From contig JBCFYV010000100.1 of NCBI GenBank assembly GCA_039000515.1, positions 24,377,769-24,441,768 on the forward strand: DNA of 64,000 nt, written 5' to 3'. Shown in pieces: positions 45,723-57,561 of the stretch. The notes under the pieces were generated by a model. The model ran no database searches. It was not told where the DNA came from and was given only the letters and a program-made list of their open reading frames with translations. The position numbers and the translations under genes are program-made. Positions within the stretch are counted from its first letter, which is position 1. Every line of letters starts with the position of its first letter. Source of the stretch: Timema cristinae. Taxonomy: Eukaryota > Arthropoda > Insecta > Phasmatodea > Timematidae.

Positions 45723-46433
45723 AAACCAAAATAGCTTTAGTGCAGTCATACGTCAAACAATGTGTTCTACAAATGGAGGGGTCGTTTGTATCTAACAGAG
45801 CACTAGGGGTTTTATAACAGGGATGTAGCGCCGGTGTAGACTATGAGACTAAGGGCGGTATGCAAGAACGATGTTAATCACTGCCAAAGTACTGGGATAG
45901 CCCTAGCAAAGTACTGGCTAAAAGTCCCCCCCTAAAACTTCTATTGTACAGTTAACAAAAATAAACACCAAAGGTTTACATACTATCGTAAGTATGAAAA
46001 CAAATCCCAAAGTGTTAAAAATTACACAAATGCTCTGAGAAAACATTATTTATTTTCCTTATCCTACCGAGACTCGCCACACTTGGTAGCAATTTTGTTT
46101 TTTAGTTGTCATCACTCCTCTATCCCTACTCCAGGGGTACCACTACTAACTTCTACAAGAAGCTAGTCTCGACAGTGTTGTCGAATTGTATGTATGTTTA
46201 GCTGTGGGGCTAACATATTAATAAATCGGTAGGCTTATTACTGATAATGCATAGAAACCGTTATATTGTTATTAAACTCAATATCTTGAGAAACGTGGTG
46301 CCTTTTTTTTTATATACTTTGCAAAGTTGCGATTTTAAATCTTGTTAAGGGTATGTATGGCATGAAGAGGGTTTGGAATGTTTTGATGTAAAAAAGGAGC
46401 GGGAGCAGGGATGTTAGTACTCGAAAAAAAGAT
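45723..46433. other. Unassigned spacer
   Basis: No gene or repeat was recognised. Confidence 0.3.
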
Positions 46434-47045
46434 TAAAGGCCGATACACACACAATGCTAAGCTATGCTGTGCTGTCCTCGTCTAAGAATTTGTCAATTTG
46501 GTTTCACATTCATTGCTAAGCTAAGCAATGGTCCCTTTTCCCTCCCAAATTCGTATCTTTCTGGTCTGCTCCAGTGAAGTTTAGTTAGGATGGCGTTCTC
46601 CAAAATGTCTTGTTTGAGTTCAGATGAAAGATGTTTCGAAAAATAAAGAAAATTTAGTATACGGAGGTTTGAATTGTTTATTAACGCTTCCATTTTAATA
46701 TAAACACATGTATTAAATATAAAACCTAACTAGAATATTTCTTAAATACACGTGAAACAAACTGTCAACATAACTTCAACACTTAGTTATTTTCACCAAA
46801 CCATCACTGCATCTGTTCAACACGGAGCCCAAGCTGCGTTATGCGCATGCGCGACGTAAGATGGCTCAAGATGGGAGATGAAAAAGTTTGCCCGGCCAGC
46901 AATCGAAGAAAACATAGCGCGGCGTAGCAAGGCATAGCATAGCTTAGCTTTCTGTGTGAACCAACACATTTAAATACACGATTTGCTATTTTTCTAAAGA
47001 GTTAGCAGAGCAAATCTTAGCGTTCTGTGTGAATCAGCCTTTATT
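46434..47045. mobile_element. Inverted-repeat element of unknown family, about 610 bp
   Basis: The left end TAAAGGCCGATACACACACA leads into GCTAAGCTATGCTGTGCT. Reverse-complemented, the right end reads TAAAGGCTGATTCACACAGA, then ACGCTAAG. A second inverted match lies just inside (about 46905-46965: GGCATAGCATAGCTTAGC, TCTGTGTGAACC), so the right end seems doubled. A 66-codon minus-strand open frame (46493-46693) inside has no recognised domain. No target-site duplication is certain. Confidence 0.65.
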
Positions 47046-48605
47046 TAAAAGATAATCAGGCATGAAACTGCCCAACTATCCCGACTTAAAATCGTTTACA
47101 CACAAAAGCTTACATTAAAACTATTGCACATACAAAGAACACAATTCATTATAGGTTAGTTAAACACAAAGGCTAATTTATTTTTAAATGCTGTTATTTT
47201 CATGAGAAATCTTGTGGTTTTCTTGTTGGAACACTTTGGAACTTTAAAAAAAAATTATTTCCTTTAATAAACTTTGACTCTAAATAGAATGTTTTGTGTA
47301 ACCTATATGCTCAAATAATTTAAGATATTTAGTTTCTATCTAAGTTCTAAATTGGAAATAGAAGAGCTGATAAATATGCCTATGTATTGTTTAGCGTGCT
47401 ATTATAAATCTGACGTAGTGTGTGAACAAAAAGAGGTGATTAACATGCTATTACTACTAAACCAGTTTAGAGCTAATACAAGATATAAAATGCAAGATAA
47501 TGTTAACTATACCACTGACAAAACCTGATTAAATATAAGTATTCATGATAAGAGAAGGTGGAAAGACATGGTGACAAATCAAGAAGAATGGGTGAGAATA
47601 AAAACTATTTTGGGTGTGATTCTTTGGCGCAAAGCAATGTGGATCATCAGACACATCCTTAAGGGAGACTGCATTTTGGCACGACGGCATAGAAGGAAAG
47701 GACGAGGGAAATAAGAGCTTAGGAAGGAGGATTCAAATACTAAATGACTTAACAGAAATAAGAACAATTCTGGGAGCTGAAGGAGGCTGAGGGCAGGACA
47801 CATTGGCGGTCTAAGTTCAATGACCAAAGGAATTGATCTGTTGTTAAGACAACACCTAATAATAATATATCCATACATTTTACAAACGTCACTTTTGAGT
47901 TGACCAATTTACAATGTTGGGCACTACTACACACTTTTATTTTTATTTATCTTTTAATACAGTATTTAGTTGTTTTATTATTATTATTATTATTATTGAA
48001 TATAGAATAATTGTTTTTTAAAAAAGGACACCCTACTCTTGGGAGGAAGGGTTCAAGGGTGGAGGTATCTCAAACTCTTTTTTTGCCCCTACTGGTCTAA
48101 GGCATCAGGATCACAATATAACATATTGCCGGTGACAGGGTGGTCAATGTTATAGTCTTAAAATTACCTGGAATCAAAAATTTCTCTATTGAATGTTGAA
48201 ATCTCAGTGCTTAGGTAACACAATTTTAAGTGTTATAGGAACATAAATTAGAGCACAAAACATAAAATGTAGACCCTATTGGTTTTTTATGTTCGTGTGT
48301 AGAAACAACCAGGAAATTGTTTTCTTTATAGTGGCGCCAGTACGAGGTGGGGCAGAGGGGAGGGAGGGGGTGGTGAACTTAATAGTAATGTTTGTAAGTA
48401 AGAATGAATGGACAAGTACACGGTCTAGCAAATAAATGGTTTGAGTATTAAATGAGGCAATGTGCTTCAAACTTAAGAGGTTTCCAAAAAATGTACATGC
48501 TATATTAAAAGTAAAAGTCCTCAAAATATGCCTAGTGCCTACATCAATTATTTAACAGTCAATTAAGATGGGATGGAAGGAAACACCAGTGTAGGTCCAT
48601 ATTTT
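47046..48605. other. Unassigned AT-rich DNA
   Basis: 47640-47705 reads RHILKGDCILARRHRRKGRG in one frame, faintly like the C-terminal part of some LINE reverse transcriptases, but no supporting neighbours were found. An ATT run lies at 47975-47998 and an A-head-like fragment near 48092-48150. No gene is supported. Confidence 0.3.
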
Positions 48606-48912
48606 TAGAGTTTTTATGATAAAAACTATTTTTCTTCAACATTATTTTAATTGCGATTCATTAGATATGTTTAGTTTAATTTCTAAGTATAGTACTGTTG
48701 ACAGTTTTAAATATATATCACGGGCATTGTGTGATTTGACAATGACTTCTTCTCAACATTTAAAGAGTTTCTGTTCAATGCTATGATAATCATGACAAAT
48801 ATTAAAAACCATTGAGTTACAATTAGTAGAATAATTAACTAAATGAAGATATATTTTATTTATTTTGATCAAAAAAGTTTTGATACAAAAACTGCAACAA
48901 CACTTACCTTTT
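48606..48912. mobile_element. Palindromic MITE family P, copy 3
   Basis: GAGTTTTTATGATAAAAAC opens it and GTTTTGATACAAAAACTGC closes it. The interior is self-complementary around CAACATTTAAAGAG. The outer ends are missing; the minisatellite follows directly. Confidence 0.65.
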
Positions 48913-48936
48913 TTTGCTTCCCCTAAAGGGGACGCG

Positions 48937-49151
48937 GCAGTTGGCCTAAAAGGCATTTGGCCTAAAAATGAAACCAAAAGTCATTTGGCCTAAAAGGCAT
49001 TTGGCCTAAAAGGCGTTTGGCCTAAAGGCGTTTGGCCTAAAAGGCATTTGGCCTAAACGGCGTTTGGCCTAAAGGCATTTGGCCTAAAGGCAGTTGGCCT
49101 AAAAGGCATTTGGCCTAAAAGGCAGTTGGCCTAAAGTCATTTGGCCTAAAA
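48937..49151 (+). repeat. GGCCTAAAAGGCATTT minisatellite, array 1
   Basis: About 13 copies of a 16-18 bp unit vary between GGCATTTGGCCTAAAA, GGCGTTTGGCCTAAA and GGCAGTTGGCCTAAA. One interruption occurs at about 48967. All units point the same way. Confidence 0.92.
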
Positions 49152-50217
49152 TGTAAATTTAAAACCTTCGGTTATCTTCGGAAAGTAAAAGGTACTGTTA
49201 GTTGTTTCATCTGAATATAGATAGCACAACTGATGCAAGGTAGTTACAATATTTCTAAAAACATTGACAATATCCTACATACAACTAGATCAGTAGTTCA
49301 CAAAACACTATATCACCTTTTTTATATATAGATTTCCGATATTATTTCCTTGTTAATATATATCACGGTTATAAAGTTAACGAAAAACAATAAGAAAATC
49401 CCATTCTCAGCATCGTTTACGCTCGGTAAAATTATATGCGTACATTCAAATTATGGGGACTTTTGACAACTTATTCCGAAAGGCAAAATGAAAGTGGAAA
49501 CCAATATTCAACCCACCCACTTTAAATTTGTCTGAAGTGACGCCCGATTTTCGTTTAGCGCTACTGAGATATATATGAACATATTTTTTTTTATCTATTG
49601 TATTAACAATTAATATATAAATAATAGTGACGCATTAAATAAATTTTGCCAGTAAATATTACAATGGTCATATATATATATAAACTTTAATTATTATAAT
49701 AAATTATGGTTTTGACTAGATCCTTAACTCTATTATTATTATTGTTAGAATTATTATAACTATTATTATATAAAATTAGTACAGTTATTTTTTTTCAAAC
49801 AGTGTAACTATTTTTATTACGGTGATATTATTAACAACATGGGCTATGTTAACACAATAGGTCCTTTGTTTAAAAACTATATACTAATTTCCCTCCTAGT
49901 AATTTGCAAAGCATTCTCAGGAATTATTTCAACTTGTGAAAAAAATACAAAAGATTTTATGGAATTGTCGTTGGTCTTTTTTTAAGTCTTCATAAAACGT
50001 AAAAATACAAAATGTGGTAGCCTTTACAGGATGATAACTTCCTAGGGCAAGAAAAACGTACGATGTAAGCAAGTGGACCTCCGAAATGCCAATGGCTGCA
50101 GCAGAGGCCAGAGGGATAAATCTGACGAGCTTTGGTTGGTAAAAATATCTCACCGCTAGGATCGCTTGTGTTCTCCCATTCCAAAAAGTGACACTCTTCT
50201 AGCCTAGATGCAAACAG
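49152..50217. other. AT-rich spacer
   Basis: TA-type and ATT-type simple runs lie at 49670-49760. Minus-strand open frames at 49929-50241 resemble no known family; see the palindrome findings for a possible link across the insertion. Confidence 0.3.
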
Positions 50218-51231
50218 ACGTGACTCAAGTTGGCCCACCACATTGCCGAAAAAAATTCTTTTTTTGTCTAATCGTTTGTGCTCTATTTATGCTCATATGT
50301 GCCCGAACATGAACATTTGTGCTGTTAAACTGGCCATTTTAGAAAATATTTAATGTGGTGGGCCAAATTGAGCTCAAGCTAGCCCGCCACATATTGAAAA
50401 ACACAACATAACAAAATTTATTTAAGTCAATCCATTGTGTTCCATTTGTGCTCATATGTGCCCAAAAATGAACATTTGTGCTTTAAAATTAGAAAATCTA
50501 GAGAGCATATAATGTGGCGGGCTAACTTGAACCTTCCCTATATCATAAACTGTAGAAAAATATAGTTCAAGCTGGCCAACCACATTTTTAAATATCAATG
50601 TAACAAAATTATGTATTCACCATTCGTTTGTTCTTAGTTTGTGCTCATATGTGCCCGAAAATTAACGTTAGGTCTGTGAATCTAGGCCTTTTAGATAACA
50701 TTTAATGAAGGCGATCCAACTAGAGCTCAAGCTAGCCCACCACATTAACTGTTTTCTAGATTTTCTAATTATAGAGCACAAATACTCATTTTTGGGCACA
50801 TATGAGCACAAACGAAAAATAAACGAATGGTGAAAACAGAATTTTGTTACATTGATATTTAAAAATGTGGCGGGCCTGCTTGAATTCAATTTTTCTACAG
50901 GTTATGGTATAAGGAAGACTCAATTTAGCCCACCACATTAATTGTTCTTTAGATTTTATAATTTTAAAGCACAAATGTTCATTTTCGGGCACATATGAGC
51001 ACAAATGGAGCACAATGGATTGACTTAAATAAATTTTGTTATGTTGTGTTTTTCAATATGTGGTGGGCTAGTTTGAGCTCAAGTTGGCTCACCACATTAA
51101 ATATTTTCTAAATTGGCCAGTTTAACAGCACAAATGTTCATGTTCGGGCACATATGAGCACAAATAGAGCACAAACGATTAGACAAAAAAGGTTTTTTTC
51201 AGCAATGTGGCGGGCCAACTTGAGTTACGTG
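50218..51231. mobile_element. 1-kb palindromic element of six related subunits
   Basis: The termini are ACTCAAGTTGGCCCACCACA at 50223 and its near reverse complement ending at 51225. ACGTG at 50218-50222 and 51227-51231 is a probable 5-bp duplication. Each of six subunits of about 150-165 bp (starts near 50225, 50373, 50564, 50725, 50918, 51077) is bounded by GGCCCACCACATT / AATGTGGTGGGCC and centred on GTGCTCATATGTGCCC or its complement. Units 1-3 mirror units 6-4 around about 50725. Mirrored units are much more alike (over 90% by eye for 1 and 6) than neighbours. Short 32-bp linkers at 50531 and 50887 also mirror. No transposase. The family was not recognised. Confidence 0.85.
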
Positions 51232-51644
51232 GCAAACAGGGTAAATCTTCTCTTTCTCTCTTCTCCGTCGCACTCTACAAGAGACTTTGAAGGGTGGAAT
51301 TAGGCAGCAGTCCTTTCCTCCCTCCATTCCTAATAATAGCAAACGACCTTGAAGTAAACCATAACAAAAATTCATTGTTCCCCGGCAACTTTCCTTTGGT
51401 TCTTTTTCAAACCCACTAACATAATTTGTTTTGAGTTTCACGAGTTGTTGGCGGGTACCTCTGTCTTGCTTCATCCTTTGCTTTATATATATTAAATAAT
51501 TTATTGATATGTAAATTTTTGTGTAAAGTTTAGTGATGTCTAACTTTTTTAAATATGTATTTCATCTTCTTTTTTGAAAGAAAGATTTTTACTATAAAAT
51601 AATGAATCGAGGACAAAAATGTGCATACCGCGCCTGCTCAATTA
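51232..51644. other. Spacer with an unassigned open frame
   Basis: A 91-codon minus-strand frame (51199-51474, starting MKQDRGTRQQLVKL) has mixed, coding-like composition but no known domain. Its 3' end runs into the palindrome. Confidence 0.3.
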
Positions 51645-51748
51645 CACGATGTACTTAAGGTAATTTTTCCTAAATGGTTTCCCGTTTTTCCACGCAAACG
51701 AGGGTACTTCTCATAATTCTATCTTCCTCATACCTACCTTCTAATTGC
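51645..51748 (+). repeat. SINE A body fragment
   Basis: TTTTTCCTAAATGGTTTCCC and CCACGCAAACGAGGGTAC are A-body phrases; head and tail are lost. Confidence 0.5.
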
Positions 51749-52029
51749 TATTAAATGTGGAAAGCATTGACTGGAGTGAAGATACAATGAAAAAACAACA
51801 CTACTAGCTAGAGATTACTCTATTTGCTTGAAAAACATATTTTAGACAGTGAAAATACATCATATTCAAATATAACAAATGTACATTTTTGTATAATTAT
51901 AATTACATTTAAACTTTATTTAACATTTTTAAGATAAATACTATACTTACTATATTGACTTAATAATATAAAATGAGAGACTCCTTTAACACACTGGCTC
52001 AAAAAGTATTCATTATTAACTATATATAT

Positions 52030-52079
<50 letters not shown>

Positions 52080-53121
52080 CTAAACCTTTTTTAAAGGGTT
52101 TTGAACTAAAAGTTTGGTACCCTTTAATTAAATAAAAGCTAATGGATATACTTTTGATTTTTCCATTTGACGAGAAAAAGGGGCATTATAAGTTCATAAA
52201 AACCATTTTAATAACTATCATATTTTATAAATTAATTATATCTATGATAAAATGACCTCTAACTAAGCGTTTACTTAGAACCAGTGGCGCACTCATTGGG
52301 GTGGAGTAAACGGGGCACCTTCCCCCATAACCCCTAATAATTTCAATACAAACATAAATTATTTACTTTATAACTAAAACATAAGTCACAGAAGATGAGT
52401 CGTATGCATAGGCTCCTTTTTAAGACTTGGTTTAAGACTTTATATTCAAAACACACACATATTAAAAGTGCCACTTATATTCTCATTTGAAAATAGCACA
52501 ACCATAGTAGCTTCCATACATTGTATACAAGAAAATGTATATAACTAGTAGCCACCATTCTGGTAATTAAGTTCGTTTTAGTTTTTAAGTTTCTTAAACA
52601 AGATATGGGTTATTAAACCGAGGACCTCGCTTATATAGAGACTTCAGAATCACTCGCACCCCACCCAATTTCGGTTAAAATTAATACTAAAGTACTTCGA
52701 ACTGACAAAGCTACCAGAGCGTGTTATTCAACACATTAACATATATTGACTTAGACCAGGGGCTCTCACATTTTAGACCGAAGGAGCCTTTGTACCAGAA
52801 AAAATGAATGGCCGAACTCTCATAAAAATATTTACACTAGTATTATGATCATTCAATAAATACATTTAAAACTCACAAGTCTTTTATAATTTAATACTTG
52901 AATGAATATAAAAGAAGAACTACACTACACCCCAACCTCCGCGTCACTCAAAAACAAGTTATATTTTGAGTGCGATGACTTATGAGATCAGGTAGTTTAT
53001 AGCGTTAATACCAACGTACCAGTTTTTTATTTGTGTACAGAGGTGTAATTTTTTTATCACGTAATATAGAATTATTTTGCTAACAACACATAAACCGTAC
53101 TAAATGTTGATTTCAATACAC
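51749..53121. other. AT-rich DNA with a TA microsatellite
   Basis: TA repeats fill 52020-52078. GACCAGGGGCTCTCACATTTT at about 52757 looks like a hAT-type left end, but no partner was found. No gene. Confidence 0.35.
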
Positions 53122-53312
53122 AGTCCGACACTTTATCTCAGTTGGTAGCGTGTTTGTATACAGAGCTAAAGGTCCCGGGTTCGATTCCCGGAATGTCCGA
53201 AAAACGTATCATTGGTTGACTGTGCTTTTCCCCTTTCACAATGATGAATTAACTGTCAGGGGGCTGGATGTTGTATTTGTTCTAGATTTAAGTTAGTTTG
53301 TCAGACTCTGAG
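53122..53312 (+). repeat. tRNA-derived SINE family D, best copy
   Basis: Head GTCCGACACTTTATCTCAG with A-box-like TCTCAGTTGGTAGCG, B-box GGGTTCGATTCCCGG and closing ATGTCCGA. Body GGGGGCTGGATGTTGTATTT and GATTTAAGTTAG. Matches 29747-30135. Confidence 0.75.
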
Positions 53313-53736
53313 GAAATAATCTACATTCTACGGTGTGTCTGTCACTAGTTTTATATCGAGTGTCACTCATTGAGCGTGAACTGGGAAAGAGGAAAGGGTT
53401 GATAGGGTGGGGTATTACCAAATTTTTCTCCCCCCATCGAAATGTGCCTCCCTCCATTTTGTTAAACTTCCCTCTGATATACTTGAATTTGAAGCTGAAA
53501 GATGGTTTGCATCAAACTTCAAAAAGATTATATAACAATCTATTATTATTTCTAAATGCTTAAGGAACACCCCAAATAGCTTTTATTGGCATTCCATTTT
53601 CAAATATTTTCCACTGGCTTGGAGTCAAGCACCTAAAAACTCCTTAAAAATAGTGTTTTTACAAACTACCTCGCCCAACACTAATAAAGCTTCGCCGATA
53701 CTCTTGATAGTCATCACAATAGTTTTTTTTTTCATT
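53313..53736. other. Unassigned spacer
   Basis: The open frame at 53333-53563 is unrecognised. No repeat match. Confidence 0.3.
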
Positions 53737-53920
53737 GTGACTTACTACCCGTTTGAGTTGTACACATACATCAATTTACCCTAATGAACCAGGAATGAGG
53801 AATGTTACATTTTAGATTGAATGTACCTACATTTGCGTATATTGAGAGTGGGGTACCATTTTAGGGAAAAATACCCTTGTTACACCCGGCTGGGATTTGA
53901 ACTTCAATCTTAGAGGACAA
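53737..53920 (-). repeat. Old SINE A copy
   Basis: Tail GACTTACTACCCGTTTGAG, body GTACCTACATTTGCGTATA and T-arm GGGATTTGAACTTCAATCTT. The head is replaced by other sequence. Confidence 0.6.
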
Positions 53921-55072
53921 CTTTATTTCCAACTGAGGGGGGGCGAGTGGGGGATATAGGTGGAGGACACACATATTATCTCCAACTTTGAGGGGGGCAT
54001 ATATTATTACCAACTTATATAAAACAAATGTAGCTGAATCTAATATTACCCTTTAAATATATAGTTTGACACACTCAGTTGAACATTAATATAAATTCAA
54101 GATTTTCACTATACTACAAATTGGTTTATGAATAGGCCTACTTACAAGAGGGTTATTAAATTTATATTGAAAAGTTAACACATAATTTAAGTGAACATTT
54201 ACGTCACCAAAACCTTAATGCTTTCATTAACTTGCGTACTATATACATTTGTTCATGTACTACAGTAAACTATGTTCTTGTAAAAAAACATATTCATGTG
54301 TGTCATACAGCCACGTGATTTATTAAATTTAGAAATAATGTTTCTAAAGTATGTTTTAAGATGGCAAGGATAACATAAAACTATATCCACCTTGCATGGG
54401 GAGATTTTTCTTACTGACTACTGTCCACATTAATGAAGCAAGATCGATTTGTTTAATAAGGTTATAAAATGCATATGTGAAATCTTGCAGTTAAGTAAAC
54501 TATTTAAACAAATCATTAAATTCACTATAGAAGGGGACTTTTCCATAAAGTAAAACTATTGGGGGTGACATGTTTACACGCCATGAAACCACTTACTATT
54601 GGTTTCGTAAATCTAATACAATGCCTAGATTCACGGGTGATATATTTTCCCCTTGGATAACATTTTCGGAGACATCACAAATAAGGGCGATTTTAATTTG
54701 CTTTATTAAGGAAATTACAGCATTTAAGACTGAAGGTCTTGTTCATATTCATTAGGTGAAAAAATGTTCTGAGAAAATAAAATATGAATCATGACTCCAT
54801 TTTCCATCTCGTTCAGAAGGGAATACATCTTCATCTGACATCATAATCTTTAGGGAAGTCATGGTGTATAACACCAGATCTCTTAGATAACTTTTATTGC
54901 ATACGGCAACGATACAACGCTTACCCGGCATTTTCTTAGTATCGGTATGACACTTTTCGTAACCCTTCACGCATAAATAATAAGAAAGCTTACAATAAAC
55001 ATACAAACATTTACTATTCACATTGACTTTGGAAGCATACTTGACATAAATAAGAAGTTAGTAACGAGCGCA
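53921..55072. other. Unassigned AT-rich DNA
   Basis: GGGGG-rich text at 53936-53996 holds two similar phrases (ACTGAGGGGGGGCG and TTGAGGGGGGCATATATTA). No gene. Confidence 0.3.
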
Positions 55073-55328
55073 CCCGCCTCGGTGGCGTGGATAGCTAACG
55101 CGCTAGTCGTGTTGAGAACTACTGCTGAGGATGGGGAGATCGAGGTTTTAATCTCAGTCGAGTGAACTGGGGGGGGGGGGGGGTTCCTCAATGGTTTTCC
55201 ACTCTCCCTCCACGCAAATGCGGGTTCACTTCCACTAATTCAACCTTCCCAATTCCTAATCCATTAGCGTAATTAGTACTTAGGCGTATAACCCGAACGG
55301 GTAGTAAGACGTGGTGCTGAATAATAAT
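55073..55328 (+). repeat. SINE family A with a poly-G expansion
   Basis: Head CACCCGCCTCGGTGGCGTGG, T-arm with a TTTTAATC change, body and tail CCCGAACGGGTAGTAAGACG. A run of 15 or so G at 55170-55184 replaces the normal GGGGGTGG. Confidence 0.88.
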
Positions 55329-56494
55329 TTAAAAAAAGTGCTGCACTACACAGTCACATGATCTGAACAGAAGCAAGCTTGGCTAGGTTACGATCAGACG
55401 TTAGAGCAGCGCTGCGTGTTAGGGTAGAGCTGAATGCTGGCCGGTAAAGTGAACGAGCCTACCCTACAACTCTAGCCTTAGTATAAGGAAGGGCCAATCA
55501 AGATGACCAAATAAACCTTAAAGTTTGAAATTTCTCAGTGAGTTGAGTAATGGTGGGAGGAAGGGGAGCTTGGAGGTCAACATTTTCAAAAACTAATATA
55601 TTTAATTACTTCTCTGTATTTTAAAGAATTTAAATTTTATTAATTAGGTACGGGAAACAATACAAATAGACATTTACATAATAATAATAATAATAATAAT
55701 TATTATTATTATTTAATATTGCATTCTGAGAAATTGTGGTGAAGGAGTATAATAGAGAAAAAAACTTTTTGAGATTAGGAAAAAAATAAAATTTTGACAG
55801 ATAAATAAAGATAAATCAAATCCCAGATAGCCAAAATAACATTAGACTCTAAATTTCTCAAAGTAGGTTGGGGAATAAGGGGTCCAAAATCTACAAAATT
55901 AATAGAAACTACTACATCTCAGTGCAGTGTCGTTAAAAATTGAATTTTGGCATGCCCGTAAATGCACCACTCCAAATAACTAATAAGTCTGAGCATTTTA
56001 AAATGTAACTCCATGAAATCAAGGGAGGGGCGGGGGGAGTTATAAAAAACCTTTTATCTATAGTTTAAAATCGAAATTTGGCTGGCAAGTAGAAGAACAA
56101 CTATAGATAAAGAAAGTATTCTTAAAACTATGTGTTTAAATGGGAGTTAGAGAAATTATGATTGGGGAGGAGAAGGGAAAATTTTCAAAAACCAATAGAA
56201 ACAATTACTAACAGAACAATTTATTTGATAAGCTGAGGTGCTTAGTACTAGAGTGATTCTTTCAAATTAATTCATGTTTAGTTAGTAAATTTAAACTATT
56301 TCTTTTGGTGTTCATTTCAACAATGTCTCTGCGTAAGCGAGCAAATATTGATGCAAAGACTGCATATATATATAAAATAGATTATATATATATTTATAAA
56401 ATAGATTTTACTTCTTATAGGAAGTAGTTAATTTGTGGCTTCATCAACATACAAAGTTTTCGCCTCATACGTGTCTGAAATTGTGTTTTTGGTA
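55329..56494. other. Unassigned DNA
   Basis: Several similar phrases (AAATTTCTCA.., GGGGAATAAGGGG, TTTTCAAAAAC) suggest a worn internal repeat at 55540-56210. AAT/ATT palindromic microsatellite at 55680-55712. No gene. Confidence 0.3.
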
Positions 56495-56844
56495 GTTTAG
56501 ATCAGGGATTTCTCAAACTGCGAGGCGCGAAGGGATTTCAGATGAGGTGTGAACCAATTTCTCACTTCTTTCGACTTGCCTAAATTATGATTGACTAAAA
56601 AATTAATATTCTGTTTGGCCTATGAAGCAATAAAATTAATTAATATCTTACAAAACCTTACTATTTTTATAAACTTCTACAAAGCTCTTATCAGAAAATA
56701 ATTAAATCAATTAAATAATAAATGTCTCATTTTTGTATTTTAACGTAAACAAGTTATTTTATTCTAAGAATAAGAGTCTTAACAATTAATTTTATGTTCA
56801 TATAAGGCTCAAGAGTATAGAGTTTGAGAAAACCTGGTTTAGAT
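56495..56844. mobile_element. hAT-type MITE with perfect 8-bp target-site duplication
   Basis: GTTTAGAT occurs at 56495-56502 and 56837-56844. The 334-bp element between begins CAGGGATTTCTCAAACTG and ends AGTTTGAGAAAACCTG, inverted termini of the CAG..CTG kind. The 8-bp duplication and these ends are diagnostic for the hAT superfamily. No open frame. Confidence 0.9.
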
Positions 56845-56871
56845 GATTTGCTAAAAATAGAATAATTTACC

Positions 56872-56910
56872 CAACTTAAATGTGAGCGAAGCCGTGGGCA
56901 AACTCGAGTA
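56872..56910 (-). repeat. Family E-like repeat end
   Basis: GTGAGCGAAGCCGTGGGCAA is the reverse complement of the TTCGCCCGC-type start seen at 9555. The rest of the copy was not traced. Confidence 0.45.
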
Positions 56911-57134
56911 AGTTAATATGATTATAAAAAAATGAATGATCGATTAATTCATTTAGCAAAATTAATAAACAAATATACTTAGAAAGACTGATAAAATATA
57001 CTTTGGCACTTAAAAAAAATATATTCAAAATTCAAAATAAAACAAAATTATTAAAATGGTGTAACCACATGTATGTGCTAATTAATAAAAAACGGTACGG
57101 GTACAAAACTTTTTATTTCTGGTACAAAACGGTA
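56911..57134. other. Spacer
   Basis: AT-rich, with three ACGGTACAAAAC-like phrases at 57090-57140. No gene. Confidence 0.3.
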
Positions 57135-57314
57135 CAAAAATTATTATTATTAGCACCACGTCTTACTACCCGTTCGGGTTATACGCACTTACGCTAATGT
57201 GTAGTGGTAGGGTGATTGTGAGATGAAATGAAGGACCTACAGTTTAACGTGGAATCCGAATCACGGTGGTGGCCTGGCACTCCCCACATTAACAAGATGG
57301 CTTGTCAAAAATTA
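57135..57314 (-). repeat. 5'-truncated SINE B with 9-bp target-site duplication
   Basis: CAAAAATTA at 57135-57143 recurs at 57306-57314. The copy ends at AACAAGATGGCTTGT, well short of the tRNA head. Confidence 0.9.
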
Positions 57315-57561
57315 GTACAAAACCTTGGCAATGTAAAAAGTTCAACATACAAAAGTAGTACTACAGGTTAATGGACGTGCTGCTATACCTTGGGAAGTAG
57401 TAAATTGAGAAAAGACTTATATATTTTGAAACGGTAGTATATACTATTTAACTAAACACTACACACCTCGCCATCTATTAGCATCACTACAAATCTTAAC
57501 GAATGTTTCCGGAGACAGCAAAACATATTTTAATAAATGGTCTAAAAATTAACTTTACAAA

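Noticed and set aside
47640..47705. C-terminal part of a LINE reverse transcriptase
   Set aside because: RHILKGDC and RRKGRG are suggestive, but the expected following motifs are absent and no upstream polymerase motifs were found.
53122..53200. Functional tRNA gene
   Set aside because: The T-arm is good, but the anticodon arm does not fold well and a SINE D body follows, as at 29747.
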